A DNA stretch of 64,000 nt from Fictibacillus halophilus (GTDB taxonomy: Bacteria; Bacillota; Bacilli; Bacillales; Fictibacillaceae), in NCBI RefSeq assembly GCF_016401385.1, contig NZ_JAEACF010000002.1, positions 62,001-126,000 of the forward strand. Direction: 5' to 3'. The notes under the pieces are model-generated. The model saw only the letters and a program-made list of their open reading frames with translations. It ran no database searches and had not been told where the DNA came from. Shown here one piece after another: positions 33,149-42,500 of the stretch. A program made the translations under genes and the position numbers. Position 1 is the first letter of the stretch. The number at the start of each line of letters is the position of its first letter.

Positions 33149-34537
33149 TTATGCACTTACTTCAACTTGATTTTCAGTGTCATTGTATACACTTGTATCA
33201 AGCTGATTTTGAACCTTACTTGTTAACAATCCTGATGTCATCGCACCACTTACGTTAACAGCCGTACGACCCATATCGATTAATGGCTCAACAGAGATCA
33301 ATAGACCTGCTAATGCGATAGGAAGATCCATTGCAGAAAGTACAAGTATTGCCGCAAACGTTGCTCCACCACCAACACCTGCTACACCGAACGAACTTAG
33401 CGCTACAACTACAATCAATGTCAACAAGAATGATGGTGACAACGGATCGATTCCCACCGTTGGAGCGATCATAACGGCTAGCATTGCAGGGTAGATTCCC
33501 GCACATCCATTTTGCCCGATAGAAAGACCAAACGAACCTGAGAAGTTTGCAATTCCGTCAGGTACACCCATGCTCTTTTGCGTACGAATATTTAATGGAA
33601 GCGCTCCTGCACTCGTACGTGAAGTGAAAGCAAAAGATAGTACAGGGAAAGATTTTTTCATATAAGTAATCGGGTTTAAACCTGCAAATGTTAAAAGCAA
33701 TAAGTGAATTCCGAACATGATCAGTAAGGCGACATATGAAGCAATTACGAACTTACCTAGTTTCGCGATTGCATCCATATTGCTCAGTGCAACTGTTTTG
33801 GTCATCAACGCGAGAACCCCATAAGGAGTTAGTCGAAGAATCAACGTTACTACACGCATGATTACCGCATAAAACGCATCAACAATCTTAGCAAAAAGCT
33901 CTGCCTGCTCTTCTTGCTTACGTTTGACTCCTAGATAAGCCACGCCTAGGAATGCAGCAAATATTACTACAGCGATCGTTGAAGTCGGACGAGCTCCAGT
34001 AAAATCTAAGAATGGGTTAGCTGGTAATAATGAAAGAACCTGTTGCGGAAGTGTCAGATCTTTTACCTCGGCAAATGTACCTTCCATCTCTTCACCACGA
34101 GCAGTTTCTGCATCCCCTTGCTCGATTTGTACAGCTTCAAGATCAAAAACAGTAGAAGTTGCAATTCCGACAACCGCAGCAATTGCAGTCGTACCTATTA
34201 ATATTCCGATAATCAATCCACTAAGTTTTCCGATGTTTCCTTTTAAGTTCAGACGCGTAAACGCTGAAAGGATTGAAATGAACACGAGTGGAACAACGAT
34301 CATTTTTAAGAACGTCACATAACCGCCGCCGACTAGATTGAACCAGTCAGTCGACTTAGCAGCAACCTCAGAGTCTGCTCCATATCCGTACTGAAGTCCC
34401 AGTCCAAACAAAATCCCTAGACCAAGCCCCGTAAACACACGCTTTGAGAATGAGACGTGCTTTTTTTGCATGTAATACAAAACACCCAATAGTATAAGCA
34501 TAATTGCTATATTCGATAAAACTAAACCAGTAGTCAC
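33149..34537 (-). CDS. tcyP: L-cystine/dicarboxylate:Na+ symporter TcyP
   Basis: 462 residues, DAACS family with about eight membrane segments and two hairpin loops. FAFTSRTSAGALPLNI (about 295-310) is the Ser-rich HP1 loop and VGGGATFAAILVLSAMDLP (about 380-400) belongs to the HP2 region. It closely resembles B. subtilis TcyP, the high-affinity cystine importer that is under CymR control. GTG 34537 follows GGGGGG. A perfect 16-bp palindrome lies just upstream of the Shine-Dalgarno site. Confidence 0.88.
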   Translation of the reverse strand: MTTGLVLSNIAIMLILLGVLYYMQKKHVSFSKRVFTGLGLGILFGLGLQYGYGADSEVAAKSTDWFNLVGGGYVTFLKMIVVPLVFISILSAFTRLNLKGNIGKLSGLIIGILIGTTAIAAVVGIATSTVFDLEAVQIEQGDAETARGEEMEGTFAEVKDLTLPQQVLSLLPANPFLDFTGARPTSTIAVVIFAAFLGVAYLGVKRKQEEQAELFAKIVDAFYAVIMRVVTLILRLTPYGVLALMTKTVALSNMDAIAKLGKFVIASYVALLIMFGIHLLLLTFAGLNPITYMKKSFPVLSFAFTSRTSAGALPLNIRTQKSMGVPDGIANFSGSFGLSIGQNGCAGIYPAMLAVMIAPTVGIDPLSPSFLLTLIVVVALSSFGVAGVGGGATFAAILVLSAMDLPIALAGLLISVEPLIDMGRTAVNVSGAMTSGLLTSKVQNQLDTSVYNDTENQVEVSA

Positions 34538-35012
34538 CTACAAGCCCCCCTTTAGTTAACTAAAGTAAAATTAATACAATTAAACCCATCTGTCAAGTAA
34601 GGATTACCAGCAGGATGTTTTTTAGCCGCCACCTCCTCACACAAAAAAAGACAAGCTTTTAATAAGAGTAAGCCCATCATTAGTGTGTTTATGCCGTAGT
34701 CACAGGTGAAATATTTAGTTGTGATACAGATATATTCAACTTAAAACTAAGATATGCTTGTTTTTGTAACAAATCCTTATGACTTGGTACTAAAGTTTGG
34801 CTAGAGGATATTTTAAACTGGTGGCTAAGCACATGAGCAACAGGTTTCACACTATAAAACGTCGCACTGAATCAAAAATAAATGAATTTCCAAACCTCTA
34901 ACGAATGCGAAAACAGGATAAAAGTAACCATCTAAAAGAAGGACTATTTTCCTGCATATCATAATAAATTGTAGATGAGTAATCATTCTTACATATTTAA
35001 GGGGGAAATTTA
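34538..35012. other. Gene-free region between tcyP and the DUF2269 gene
   Basis: About 475 bases. It contains the perfect palindrome CTTTAGTTAACTAAAG (34550-34565) before tcyP, a candidate operator. The rest is AT-rich, with stops in all frames; I see no RNA or protein gene. Confidence 0.6.
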
Positions 35013-35465
35013 ATGACGTTTTACGGATCAATCGTACTTTTGCACATCTTAGCAGCAATAGTTGGACTCGGCGCAAGCTTCGCGATGCCAGTCGTTACTA
35101 AATTTGCTAAAACTACAAACCAAGCTCGCTTTGCACTTCAAGTTAACGCTAATATAGAAACTCTACCGAAGATTGGCAGTTTAACACTTCTTGCAACTGG
35201 ACTTTTATTAGGTTATTTAAATACTTCACTATTTAGTGAATTTTGGTATATCTCTTCATTAGTTATTTATGTCCTTGCACAAGTTCTTGTTATTGGCATC
35301 ATTCCAAAAAAACAGAAGCAGATGAGTAACATTCTGAATTCGCATGAAGGTGATGACCTTCCTCAATCTTACCGTACGGTTGATAGACAGCTGGATCCTT
35401 ATATTTATTCTCTACATGGTTTAGCTGTTGTTATAATAATTTTAATGGTAGTGAAACCTTTTTAA
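35013..35465 (+). CDS. DUF2269-type membrane protein
   Basis: 150 residues, four membrane segments (about 5-27, 50-70, 77-97, 130-148). The start FYGSIVLLHILAAIVGLGASFAMPVV follows a family of small integral proteins (DUF2269) with no known role. AAGGGGG precedes the ATG. The next small gene begins 61 bases downstream in the same direction. Confidence 0.75.
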   Translation: MTFYGSIVLLHILAAIVGLGASFAMPVVTKFAKTTNQARFALQVNANIETLPKIGSLTLLATGLLLGYLNTSLFSEFWYISSLVIYVLAQVLVIGIIPKKQKQMSNILNSHEGDDLPQSYRTVDRQLDPYIYSLHGLAVVIIILMVVKPF

Positions 35466-35526
35466 CCTTCATAATTCCCTCTTCTCTTGGACACAATACG
35501 TTGTAAAGAGATGAGGAGTGAAAAAT

Positions 35527-35688
35527 ATGGCACGCGGAAAATCGTTCGAACATAAAAAACAAGGTCATCCGGGAAGATTTCCTGATAATACCCTTCAAAA
35601 TCGATTGGTTGAAAAGTCGGATGAAACAGATTCAGTGAACCTTGCAACAAAAGAAGCGTTCAAGAACCGAACGGGTGAGCAAGAATAG
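35527..35688 (+). CDS. Small hydrophilic hypothetical protein
   Basis: 53 residues, starting MARGKSFEHKKQGHPGRFPD and ending with an acidic tail. GAGGAGTG lies seven bases before the ATG. Highly charged and probably unstructured, like many small spore-associated or cytosolic proteins in bacilli. Not recognised. A terminator follows. Confidence 0.7.
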   Translation: MARGKSFEHKKQGHPGRFPDNTLQNRLVEKSDETDSVNLATKEAFKNRTGEQE

Positions 35689-35698
35689 ATGACATTCA

Positions 35699-35732
35699 TA
35701 GCACTCTTGGAAAATCTTCCATGGGTGCTTTT
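35699..35732 (+). terminator. Terminator
   Basis: AGCAC-TCTT-GGAA pairs with TTCC-ATGG-GTGCT, followed by TTTTTCTTTTTT. Confidence 0.8.
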
Positions 35733-35829
35733 TCTTTTTTAAGATTACGTATGCACCTATTGAGTTCCTTCCCCATTCAATACTATAATCAAGAGGGTAC
35801 AAATTACTGACAGAAAAGGTGTTATATAG

Positions 35830-37386
35830 ATGAGTATTTTAACGGTGCAAGGCTTAAGCCATGGTTTTGGCGATCGTGCCATATTTAATGATGTTTCCTT
35901 CCGCCTGCTTAAAGGTGAGCACATCGGTTTAATCGGTGCAAACGGTGAGGGGAAGTCAACGTTTATGAATATTATTACAGGCAAATTAAAGCCTGATGAA
36001 GGTAAAGTAGAATGGGCAAAAAAGGTACGTGTCGGCTATCTAGATCAGCACACGGTTCTCCAAAAAGGCATGTCTATTCGCGACGTGTTGAAGAGCGCGT
36101 TTCAATATTTGCTCGACATGGAAAATGAAATGAACAGCATGTACGAAAAGATGGGTGAAGCGACACCTGAAGAGCTTGAAAAGATGCTTGAAGATGTTGG
36201 CGTTATTCAAGATACGTTAACAAACAACGACTTTTACGTAATTGATGCTAAAGTTGAAGAAATCGCGCGTGGACTTGGTCTTGATGATATCGGTTTAGAC
36301 CGTGACGTACACGATCTAAGTGGTGGGCAGCGTACAAAGGTATTGCTTGCTAAGCTTTTATTAGAAAAGCCAGAAATTCTCTTACTTGATGAGCCGACAA
36401 ACTATCTGGATGAGCAGCATATCGAGTGGCTGAAGCGTTATCTGCAGGAGTACGAAAATGCGTTTATCTTAATCTCGCATGATATTCCATTCTTAAACAG
36501 CGTCATTAACTTGATCTATCACATGGAAAATCAAGAATTAAACCGTTATGTTGGGGATTACGATCACTTCAAATCCGTTCATGAGATGAAAAAATCTCAG
36601 TTAGAAGCAGCGTTTAAGCGTCAACAGCAGGAGATTGCCGGATTGAAGGATTTCGTTGCCCGTAATAAAGCACGTGTTTCGACTCGAAACATGGCAATGT
36701 CTCGACAAAAGAAACTCGATAAAATGGATGTTATTGAGCTCGCTAAAGAAAAACCAAAGCCAGAGTTCAACTTTAAAGAGGCGCGTACGCCAAGCAAGCT
36801 GATCTTTGAAACAAAAGACCTTGTAATCGGATATGACGAGCCACTTTCTAAGCCGCTGAATCTGCGTATGGAACGCGGTCAAAAAATTGCTTTAGTCGGT
36901 GCGAACGGTATCGGTAAAACAACGTTGCTCCGCAGCATACTAGGTGAGATCACACCTGTATCAGGCTCCGTTGAGCGCGGTGAAAACCTAGAGATCGGTT
37001 ACTTCGAACAAGAAGTAAAGTCAGCGAACTATAATACATGTATCGACGAAATCTGGAGCGAGTTCCCTGGTTTCTCTCATCATGAAGTTCGTGCTGCCCT
37101 TGCGAAGTGTGGTCTAACTACAAAACATATCGAGAGTAAAGTAGAAGTGCTGAGCGGTGGAGAAAAAGCGAAGGTTCGTCTATGTAAATTGATCAACCAT
37201 GAAAACAACGTTCTTGTACTCGATGAGCCGACCAACCATTTAGACGTTGAGGCGAAAGATGAATTAATGCGTGCATTGAAGGCCTTCAAAGGTAGTGTGC
37301 TGTTAATCTCCCATGAACCTGAATTTTATAAAGAAGTTGCAAATGACGTCTGGAACTGTGAAAGCTGGACGACGAAAGTGTTTTAA
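35830..37386 (+). CDS. yfmM: ABC-F ATPase YfmM
   Basis: 518 residues, the same length as B. subtilis YfmM, and very similar along its length. Two ABC domains: GANGEGKST (about 37-45) with LSGGQRTKVLL and LLLDEPTNYLD; and GANGIGKTT (about 354-362) with LSGGEKAKVRL and VLDEPTNHLD. A helical linker with KDFVARNKARVSTRNMAMSRQKKL joins them. No membrane domain. ABC-F proteins of this class act on translating ribosomes rather than as transporters. Housekeeping type; no attenuator leader is visible, unlike the ABC-F gene at 5972. Confidence 0.9.
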   Translation: MSILTVQGLSHGFGDRAIFNDVSFRLLKGEHIGLIGANGEGKSTFMNIITGKLKPDEGKVEWAKKVRVGYLDQHTVLQKGMSIRDVLKSAFQYLLDMENEMNSMYEKMGEATPEELEKMLEDVGVIQDTLTNNDFYVIDAKVEEIARGLGLDDIGLDRDVHDLSGGQRTKVLLAKLLLEKPEILLLDEPTNYLDEQHIEWLKRYLQEYENAFILISHDIPFLNSVINLIYHMENQELNRYVGDYDHFKSVHEMKKSQLEAAFKRQQQEIAGLKDFVARNKARVSTRNMAMSRQKKLDKMDVIELAKEKPKPEFNFKEARTPSKLIFETKDLVIGYDEPLSKPLNLRMERGQKIALVGANGIGKTTLLRSILGEITPVSGSVERGENLEIGYFEQEVKSANYNTCIDEIWSEFPGFSHHEVRAALAKCGLTTKHIESKVEVLSGGEKAKVRLCKLINHENNVLVLDEPTNHLDVEAKDELMRALKAFKGSVLLISHEPEFYKEVANDVWNCESWTTKVF

Positions 37387-37402
37387 GTAAATCTGTTTGC
37401 TA

Positions 37403-37430
37403 GCCCTCATCTTTGGATGGGGGTTTTTTA
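37403..37430 (+). terminator. Terminator of yfmM
   Basis: CCCTCATC and GATGGGGG pair around TTTG, followed by TTTTTTA. Confidence 0.88.
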
Positions 37431-37438
37431 TTTGGGAG

Positions 37439-38416
37439 TTATTTTGGTAATGGGATGGTATAGGTTGCGGCTTTTCTTGAGCCCTTTGGTTTTAAATCCA
37501 TAGCACGGAGAATTTTATACATGCTAGTAGAGGAATTAAGATGCAAGAAGTTTCGTAATTCTTCATTTTTAACTTGAGGATTTATCAAGAGTCCATAATC
37601 ATGAATAGCTTTTATATGTGCATCAGCATTCTTATTAGAACAAGTTAAACAAAGCCAGTGTCTCATTGCTCTTTTCATCGGTAAGTTACCACAATTAGGG
37701 CAAATAACTCCTGTGGCTAAATCCTCTTTTTTTATCTCATATTGTTTTAAAATATCATTATTTATCTGTTTATGATTCTTTATTAAAAGTTTACTCAATT
37801 TCTTTATATCTTTTTGAGATAAATGATGGTGTGTATAATTTTGCGTTAAACGATGAATCGCCCGAATCAAGTCTTTGCCTCTAACAATTTTATTAAGACT
37901 TTTCTTATATGAAGGAGAAATTTTAATTACTGAGTGAATATTAGTTATCACTACTAAATAAAAGATAGGTATGCCAGCAAACTTATGAGAGGAGAGCCAT
38001 TCCTTAAAACATGAAGCTTGAAATTCAACTTGTATGATTGGATCTGGAAACGCTTCTTCAATACCGTTTCTGGTGCGAATCACTTGGTTAAATTGATTGT
38101 CAAAATACAGGTTTCCTATTAAATTCTTAACTTCAATGATTAAACAATAGTGTGGAGTTATGATGAGAGAATCAAGCTGGAAGTATTGTTTTTGCGTTTT
38201 ATCTCTTGGGAGCCTTAAATCGTGGAAAATATAATAGTTTTCTACAGGTAAATCACTTAAATGATAATCAAGGGACTTCTCTCCATTAAACCCAGCATTA
38301 AATTTTGCCCTATCACTTAAAATATCCGGTTTTTTGGAGAAATTCAGAGGCATTCTTTCTAATAATGAATCTAGTTTGAAAAGTGTTAACAGTTTTGTTC
38401 TTTCTTTTACTATCAA
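37439..38416 (-). CDS. NERD domain protein with zinc ribbon
   Basis: 325 residues. The NERD (nuclease-related) domain covers about 40-160, with GFNGEKSLDYHL, LDSLIITPHYCLIIEVKNL carrying the D...EVK metal-dependent nuclease-like core. A C-terminal zinc ribbon has CPNCG (about 245) and CLTCS (about 262), followed by a small helical domain. Predicted cytoplasmic; NERD proteins are thought to bind or cut nucleic acids, but the biological role is open. TTG 38416 follows GAGGTGATGA. It lies next to repeat array 2. Confidence 0.82.
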   Translation of the reverse strand: MIVKERTKLLTLFKLDSLLERMPLNFSKKPDILSDRAKFNAGFNGEKSLDYHLSDLPVENYYIFHDLRLPRDKTQKQYFQLDSLIITPHYCLIIEVKNLIGNLYFDNQFNQVIRTRNGIEEAFPDPIIQVEFQASCFKEWLSSHKFAGIPIFYLVVITNIHSVIKISPSYKKSLNKIVRGKDLIRAIHRLTQNYTHHHLSQKDIKKLSKLLIKNHKQINNDILKQYEIKKEDLATGVICPNCGNLPMKRAMRHWLCLTCSNKNADAHIKAIHDYGLLINPQVKNEELRNFLHLNSSTSMYKILRAMDLKPKGSRKAATYTIPLPK

Positions 38417-38491
38417 ATCATCACCTCACACTTAATTTCCTTATAAAAATTCAACAATTGCCACTAATTTTCCTTTCATGAAAAAGCAGAA

Positions 38492-38590
38492 TTTTTTTAT
38501 AAGTCCTCGTAAAGGTTTATAAGTCTTCAAAAAAATTTATAAGTCCTCAAAAGATTTTATAAGTCCTCAAAAATTTTTATAAGTCTTCAG
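38492..38590 (-). repeat. Five-unit 20-bp intergenic repeat array, copy 2
   Basis: TTATAAGTCYTC recurs at 38497, 38517, 38537, 38557 and 38577, an exact 20-bp period. It is the same family as 868-967, in inverse orientation on the plus strand, and again sits between the end of one minus-strand gene (yfmR) and the start of the next. Confidence 0.88.
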
Positions 38591-38653
38591 CCCAATTCTC
38601 CACTTTTTAGCGTAAAAAACACCTCCTGCTATCAGCAAGAGGTGCCCACCCAA

Positions 38654-40570
38654 TCAACTATTCAGCTCTTCCACAAGCAACGAAAGCTCTTCCCATCGCT
38701 CCATCGCAGCTTCAAGCTCACTCTCCACTTTTTTCTGCTCAGCCATAAGCTCGCTGATCTTGCCAAAATCGCTTCCTGCAGCAACAATTTCTGCTTCATA
38801 TTGCTCTTTTTTCTCTTCAAGGTTCATGATTCGCTCTTCAATCGTATCCCAATCTTGCTGATCTTTGTACGAAAGCTTTTTCTTCTTTTCTTTACGATGC
38901 TGTGTAGAAGGTTCCGTCACTTCTACAGACGAGGCCTCTTTCTTCACCGCAGCAGTCATTTCATCACGCTCTTTTTTCTCATCCATGTAGTCAGAATAGC
39001 TGCCTTGGAACCTTACAATGTTTGCGTTCCCTTCGAATGCAAGAAGATGATCAACGACACGATCTAAAAAGTAGCGGTCATGGGAAACTGTCAACACTAC
39101 GCCAGGAAAATTTTCTAGATACTCTTCTAAAATCCCTAACGTTTGAATGTCCAAGTCATTTGTGGGTTCATCCAAAAACAGAACGTTCGGCTCTTCCATT
39201 AACACTTTTAGCATGTACAAGCGGCGTTTCTCTCCACCAGATAACTTACGAATATACGTATACTGCATATAGCGCGGAAACAGGAAACGTTCGAGCATCT
39301 GTTCAGCCGTGATCGTCTGACCATCTACCGTCGTGATGACCTGTGCCGTTTCCTTTATATAATCAACTACGCGCAAGTTTCCGTCGAGCTCTTCGTGATC
39401 TTGTGTATAGTAGCCGATCTTAACCGTTTCCCCTACTTCAACAGAACCTGAATCAGGTGCCATTCTGCCGGCTAACATATTTAATAAAGTGGTTTTCCCG
39501 CTTCCGTTTGGCCCGATGATTCCAAGTCGTTCACCAGGAACAATTAGATAGTCAAGATTTTTCACAAGCTCTTTCCCATCTAAACTTTTACTCAACCCTT
39601 CAACTTCAATCACTTTTTTGCCAAGTCGTTGTGATCCGATCGCAAACTCAACAGATCCTTTTACTGTAGGTCCTGTTTCTTCTTGCAAATTTTCTACGCG
39701 TTGAATTCGAGCTTTTTGTTTCGTAGTCCGCGCTTTCGCACCACGGCGTAACCACGCTAATTCGCGGCGAAGAGTGTTTTGACGCTTATCTTCGTTCTGA
39801 AGTGCAATCTCTTCACGTTCTGCCTTTTTCTCCAAGTACCTTTCGTAATTTCCCTCATAAACATAAAGTTTTCCATTATCGAGCTCAAAGATATTGTTTG
39901 TTACGCGGTTTAGGAAATATCGGTCATGGGTAACCATCAATAAGGCCCCTTTATAGTTTCCTAAGAACGTTTCTAGCCATTCAACCGTTTCATTATCAAG
40001 ATGGTTTGTAGGCTCGTCCAAAATCAGCAGATCTGCAGGTTGAATGAGTGCTTTTGCAATCGCCACACGCTTCTTTTGCCCACCGCTTAAATGCTTCACT
40101 TGACGAGAAAAGTCGCGAAGACCAAGCTTTGTGAGCACCGTTTTAGCGATGGTATTTGCTTCCCATGCCTCATTTTCATCCATCTTTTGCTGACTATTCA
40201 TCAAACGCTTCAGCTTCTTTTCGTTCGACGGGTCAGATTCTAGATCTAGTAGGGCTTGTTCATATTCACGCATCGTTTTCATGATGAGAGAATCTCCGTA
40301 ATAGATTTGATCTAAAACGGATAAATCCTCATCAAGTTCGGGCTCTTGGGCCACATATTCGATTTGGAACGTGTTCGCATGCGATAACGTACCGCGTTCT
40401 GCTGGTTCGAACCCTGCAATAGCTTTTAATAACGAGGACTTCCCCGTTCCATTCGGTCCGATGAGTCCAATTCTTTGCTTGTCGCTGATCGAAAAAGTGA
40501 TATCGTCAAACAGCGTTTTTTCACCGTATGTTTTATATAGATTTTCAACTAATAAAATACTCAAAACCAT
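38654..40570 (-). CDS. yfmR: ABC-F ATPase YfmR (Uup-like)
   Basis: 638 residues. Domain 1: GPNGTGKSS (about 38-46), LSGGQKKRVAIAKAL, LLILDEPTNHLD. A linker with LRRELAWLRRGAKARTTKQKAR is typical of the Uup/YfmR group. Domain 2: GPNGSGKTT (about 348-356), LSGGEKRRL, VLFLDEPTNDLD. A C-terminal coiled coil (about 560-635; KLSYKDQQDWDTIEERIMNL) is the Uup extension that binds the ribosome. In B. subtilis YfmR helps EF-P relieve stalling at polyproline. The true start may be a few codons in (MVLSILLVENLYK); AAGGAATGA precedes. Confidence 0.9.
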   Translation of the reverse strand: MVLSILLVENLYKTYGEKTLFDDITFSISDKQRIGLIGPNGTGKSSLLKAIAGFEPAERGTLSHANTFQIEYVAQEPELDEDLSVLDQIYYGDSLIMKTMREYEQALLDLESDPSNEKKLKRLMNSQQKMDENEAWEANTIAKTVLTKLGLRDFSRQVKHLSGGQKKRVAIAKALIQPADLLILDEPTNHLDNETVEWLETFLGNYKGALLMVTHDRYFLNRVTNNIFELDNGKLYVYEGNYERYLEKKAEREEIALQNEDKRQNTLRRELAWLRRGAKARTTKQKARIQRVENLQEETGPTVKGSVEFAIGSQRLGKKVIEVEGLSKSLDGKELVKNLDYLIVPGERLGIIGPNGSGKTTLLNMLAGRMAPDSGSVEVGETVKIGYYTQDHEELDGNLRVVDYIKETAQVITTVDGQTITAEQMLERFLFPRYMQYTYIRKLSGGEKRRLYMLKVLMEEPNVLFLDEPTNDLDIQTLGILEEYLENFPGVVLTVSHDRYFLDRVVDHLLAFEGNANIVRFQGSYSDYMDEKKERDEMTAAVKKEASSVEVTEPSTQHRKEKKKKLSYKDQQDWDTIEERIMNLEEKKEQYEAEIVAAGSDFGKISELMAEQKKVESELEAAMERWEELSLLVEELNS

Positions 40571-40984
40571 ATCATTCCTTAGGCTAATGTCTTTGCATTC
40601 TATTGTAGCTCAACCCTGTCAGAATAGCATCTTTCGGTTATGATTTGCATTCTTTTTGGAATATTTGTTATAGTGTAAAACATGTTCTGAAAAGAAGTGG
40701 GCACGTTTTTTGCTCAAAACGGATGCCACCTATTTTCAATTCACACACATCGGCTTTGCTTTTTTCTTGTAGTTGTTGCTGGGTTCATTTAATCCGGCAA
40801 GATATTTAATGCGTTTATCGACCGCGCTTTTGACTTCAAGTTTTTTTCTGTTATTCCTCGCAAGCTCTTTTTGCAAATAAAAAGCTCTAAGAAACAACCT
40901 GCCAACTTTTTCATAAACAAGTCATCCGTTGAGCAAACTAACATGACCCATTTCATGAAAAAAGAAAAGGAGAGAAATTTTTAC
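40571..40984. other. Gene-free region between yfmR and putP
   Basis: About 410 bases with divergent promoters of yfmR and putP. A minus-strand frame at 40736-40921 of 62 codons is open and coding-like but has no start site; see the rejected list. Confidence 0.55.
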
Positions 40985-42460
40985 ATGCAAACAGGAGTTA
41001 TTATTTCATTAGTTATTTACATGGCCGGTATGCTATATATCGGATACTGGGCTTACAAAAAAACATCTGATCTAAGTGACTACATGTTAGGTGGCAGAGG
41101 GTTAGGCCCTGCAGTTACTGCATTGTCTGCCGGTGCCTCTGATATGAGTGGTTGGATGATGATGGGTATACCCGGTGCGATGTTTACTGACGGAATCAGT
41201 AGTATTTGGATTTCAGTGGGGTTAACGATTGGTGCCTTTCTGAACTATATTCTAGTGGCACCTCGACTTCGTACTTATACGGAAGTCGCAGATGATTCCA
41301 TTACGATTCCTGACTACTTAGAGAACCGTTTTAACGATACAAAGAAAATTTTGCGTATCGTTTCAGCACTCGTAATCATTATTTTCTTCACTTTGTATTG
41401 TTCTGCTGGTCTTGTATCAGGTGGTAAGCTATTTGATAGCGCCTTTGGATTGGACTATACAACAGGAATGCTTTTAACAGGTGCAGTCGTAGTAGCATAT
41501 ACGCTATTCGGTGGATTCCTTGCTGTGAGCTGGACAGACTTTGTTCAGGGTTGTATCATGTTTATCGCACTGATTTTAGTACCCATTGTGGCTTTTACAG
41601 ATATTGGTGATACACAAACAGTCATTGATACCGTTCGCGGTGTTGATCCGTCACTGCTTCAAGTAACAAAAGGACTTACTACGTTAAGTTTGTTATCTTT
41701 CTTAGCTTGGGGGCTTGGCTATTTCGGTCAACCACATATTATCGTTCGATTTATGGCGATTACATCTGTTAAGGACATTAAAACAGCTAGAAGAATCGGT
41801 ATGAGCTGGATGATTATTTCTCTAATTGGTGCATCACTTACAGGTCTGATCGGTGTTGCTTGGTTTGCTAGAGAAGGTCGAGAGCTCGCTGACCCGGAAA
41901 CTGTATTCATCGAATTTGCGAATCTTCTGTTCCACCCGCTTATTACAGGTTTCTTACTAGCAGCAATACTTGCGGCGATCATGAGTACCATCTCATCTCA
42001 GCTGCTCGTAACTTCATCTTCTATTACAGAAGACTTTTATAAGCAATTTATTAAAAAAGATGCTTCACAAAAACAACTTGTTTTTATTAGCAGAATGTCA
42101 GTATTAGTTATTGCCGTTATCGCCATTTTACTATCATTGAATCCTAGTGACACCATTCTTAGCCTTGTAGGTTACGCATGGGCAGGATTTGGTTCGGCAT
42201 TCGGACCACTTATTCTGTTAAGTCTATTCTGGAAGAAGATGACGAAATGGGGAGCTTTAGCTGGTATCATCGTTGGTGCCGTTACCGTTCTTACATGGGT
42301 TCAGTTCCCAGATTTAAAAGAACAAGTGTATGAGATGATTCCTGGATTCTTCTTAAGCTTAATCGCAATTATTATTGTAAGCTTAATAACGAAGGATCCA
42401 TCTAAAAAGGTTCAAAACCAATTTGATAACATGGAAGAAACTCTTGAAGAATTAAAATAA
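40985..42460 (+). CDS. putP: Sodium/proline symporter
   Basis: 491 residues from ATG 40985, which follows AAAAGGAGAG; the longer reading from 40871 lacks this site. SSS family with about 12-13 membrane segments. The Na+/proline motif LGGRGLGPAVTALSAGASDMSGW (about 35-57) and GGFLAVSWTDFVQG (about 175-188) are characteristic. It could be the nutrient-type PutP or the osmotic OpuE; no put catabolic genes are nearby, so OpuE-like use in osmoprotection is possible. Confidence 0.9.
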   Translation: MQTGVIISLVIYMAGMLYIGYWAYKKTSDLSDYMLGGRGLGPAVTALSAGASDMSGWMMMGIPGAMFTDGISSIWISVGLTIGAFLNYILVAPRLRTYTEVADDSITIPDYLENRFNDTKKILRIVSALVIIIFFTLYCSAGLVSGGKLFDSAFGLDYTTGMLLTGAVVVAYTLFGGFLAVSWTDFVQGCIMFIALILVPIVAFTDIGDTQTVIDTVRGVDPSLLQVTKGLTTLSLLSFLAWGLGYFGQPHIIVRFMAITSVKDIKTARRIGMSWMIISLIGASLTGLIGVAWFAREGRELADPETVFIEFANLLFHPLITGFLLAAILAAIMSTISSQLLVTSSSITEDFYKQFIKKDASQKQLVFISRMSVLVIAVIAILLSLNPSDTILSLVGYAWAGFGSAFGPLILLSLFWKKMTKWGALAGIIVGAVTVLTWVQFPDLKEQVYEMIPGFFLSLIAIIIVSLITKDPSKKVQNQFDNMEETLEELK

Positions 42461-42467
42461 TGTGAAC

Positions 42468-42500
42468 AAAAAGCGTTCCTGACTAGCAGGAGCGCTTTTT
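42468..42500. terminator. Shared terminator of putP and the fni operon
   Basis: AAAAAGCG-TCCT pairs with AGGA-CGCTTTTT around GACTAGC; symmetrical, so it works on both strands between the converging genes. Confidence 0.88.

Noticed and set aside
40736..40921. Minus-strand open frame of 62 codons beside putP, coding-like (LQKELARNNRKKLEVKSAVDK), preceded across a UGA by HEMGH resembling a zinc-protease motif.
   Set aside because: There is no start codon with a ribosome-binding site, the HEMGH part is antisense to the putP leader, and no SECIS-like hairpin follows the UGA. It may be a decayed gene but cannot be supported.
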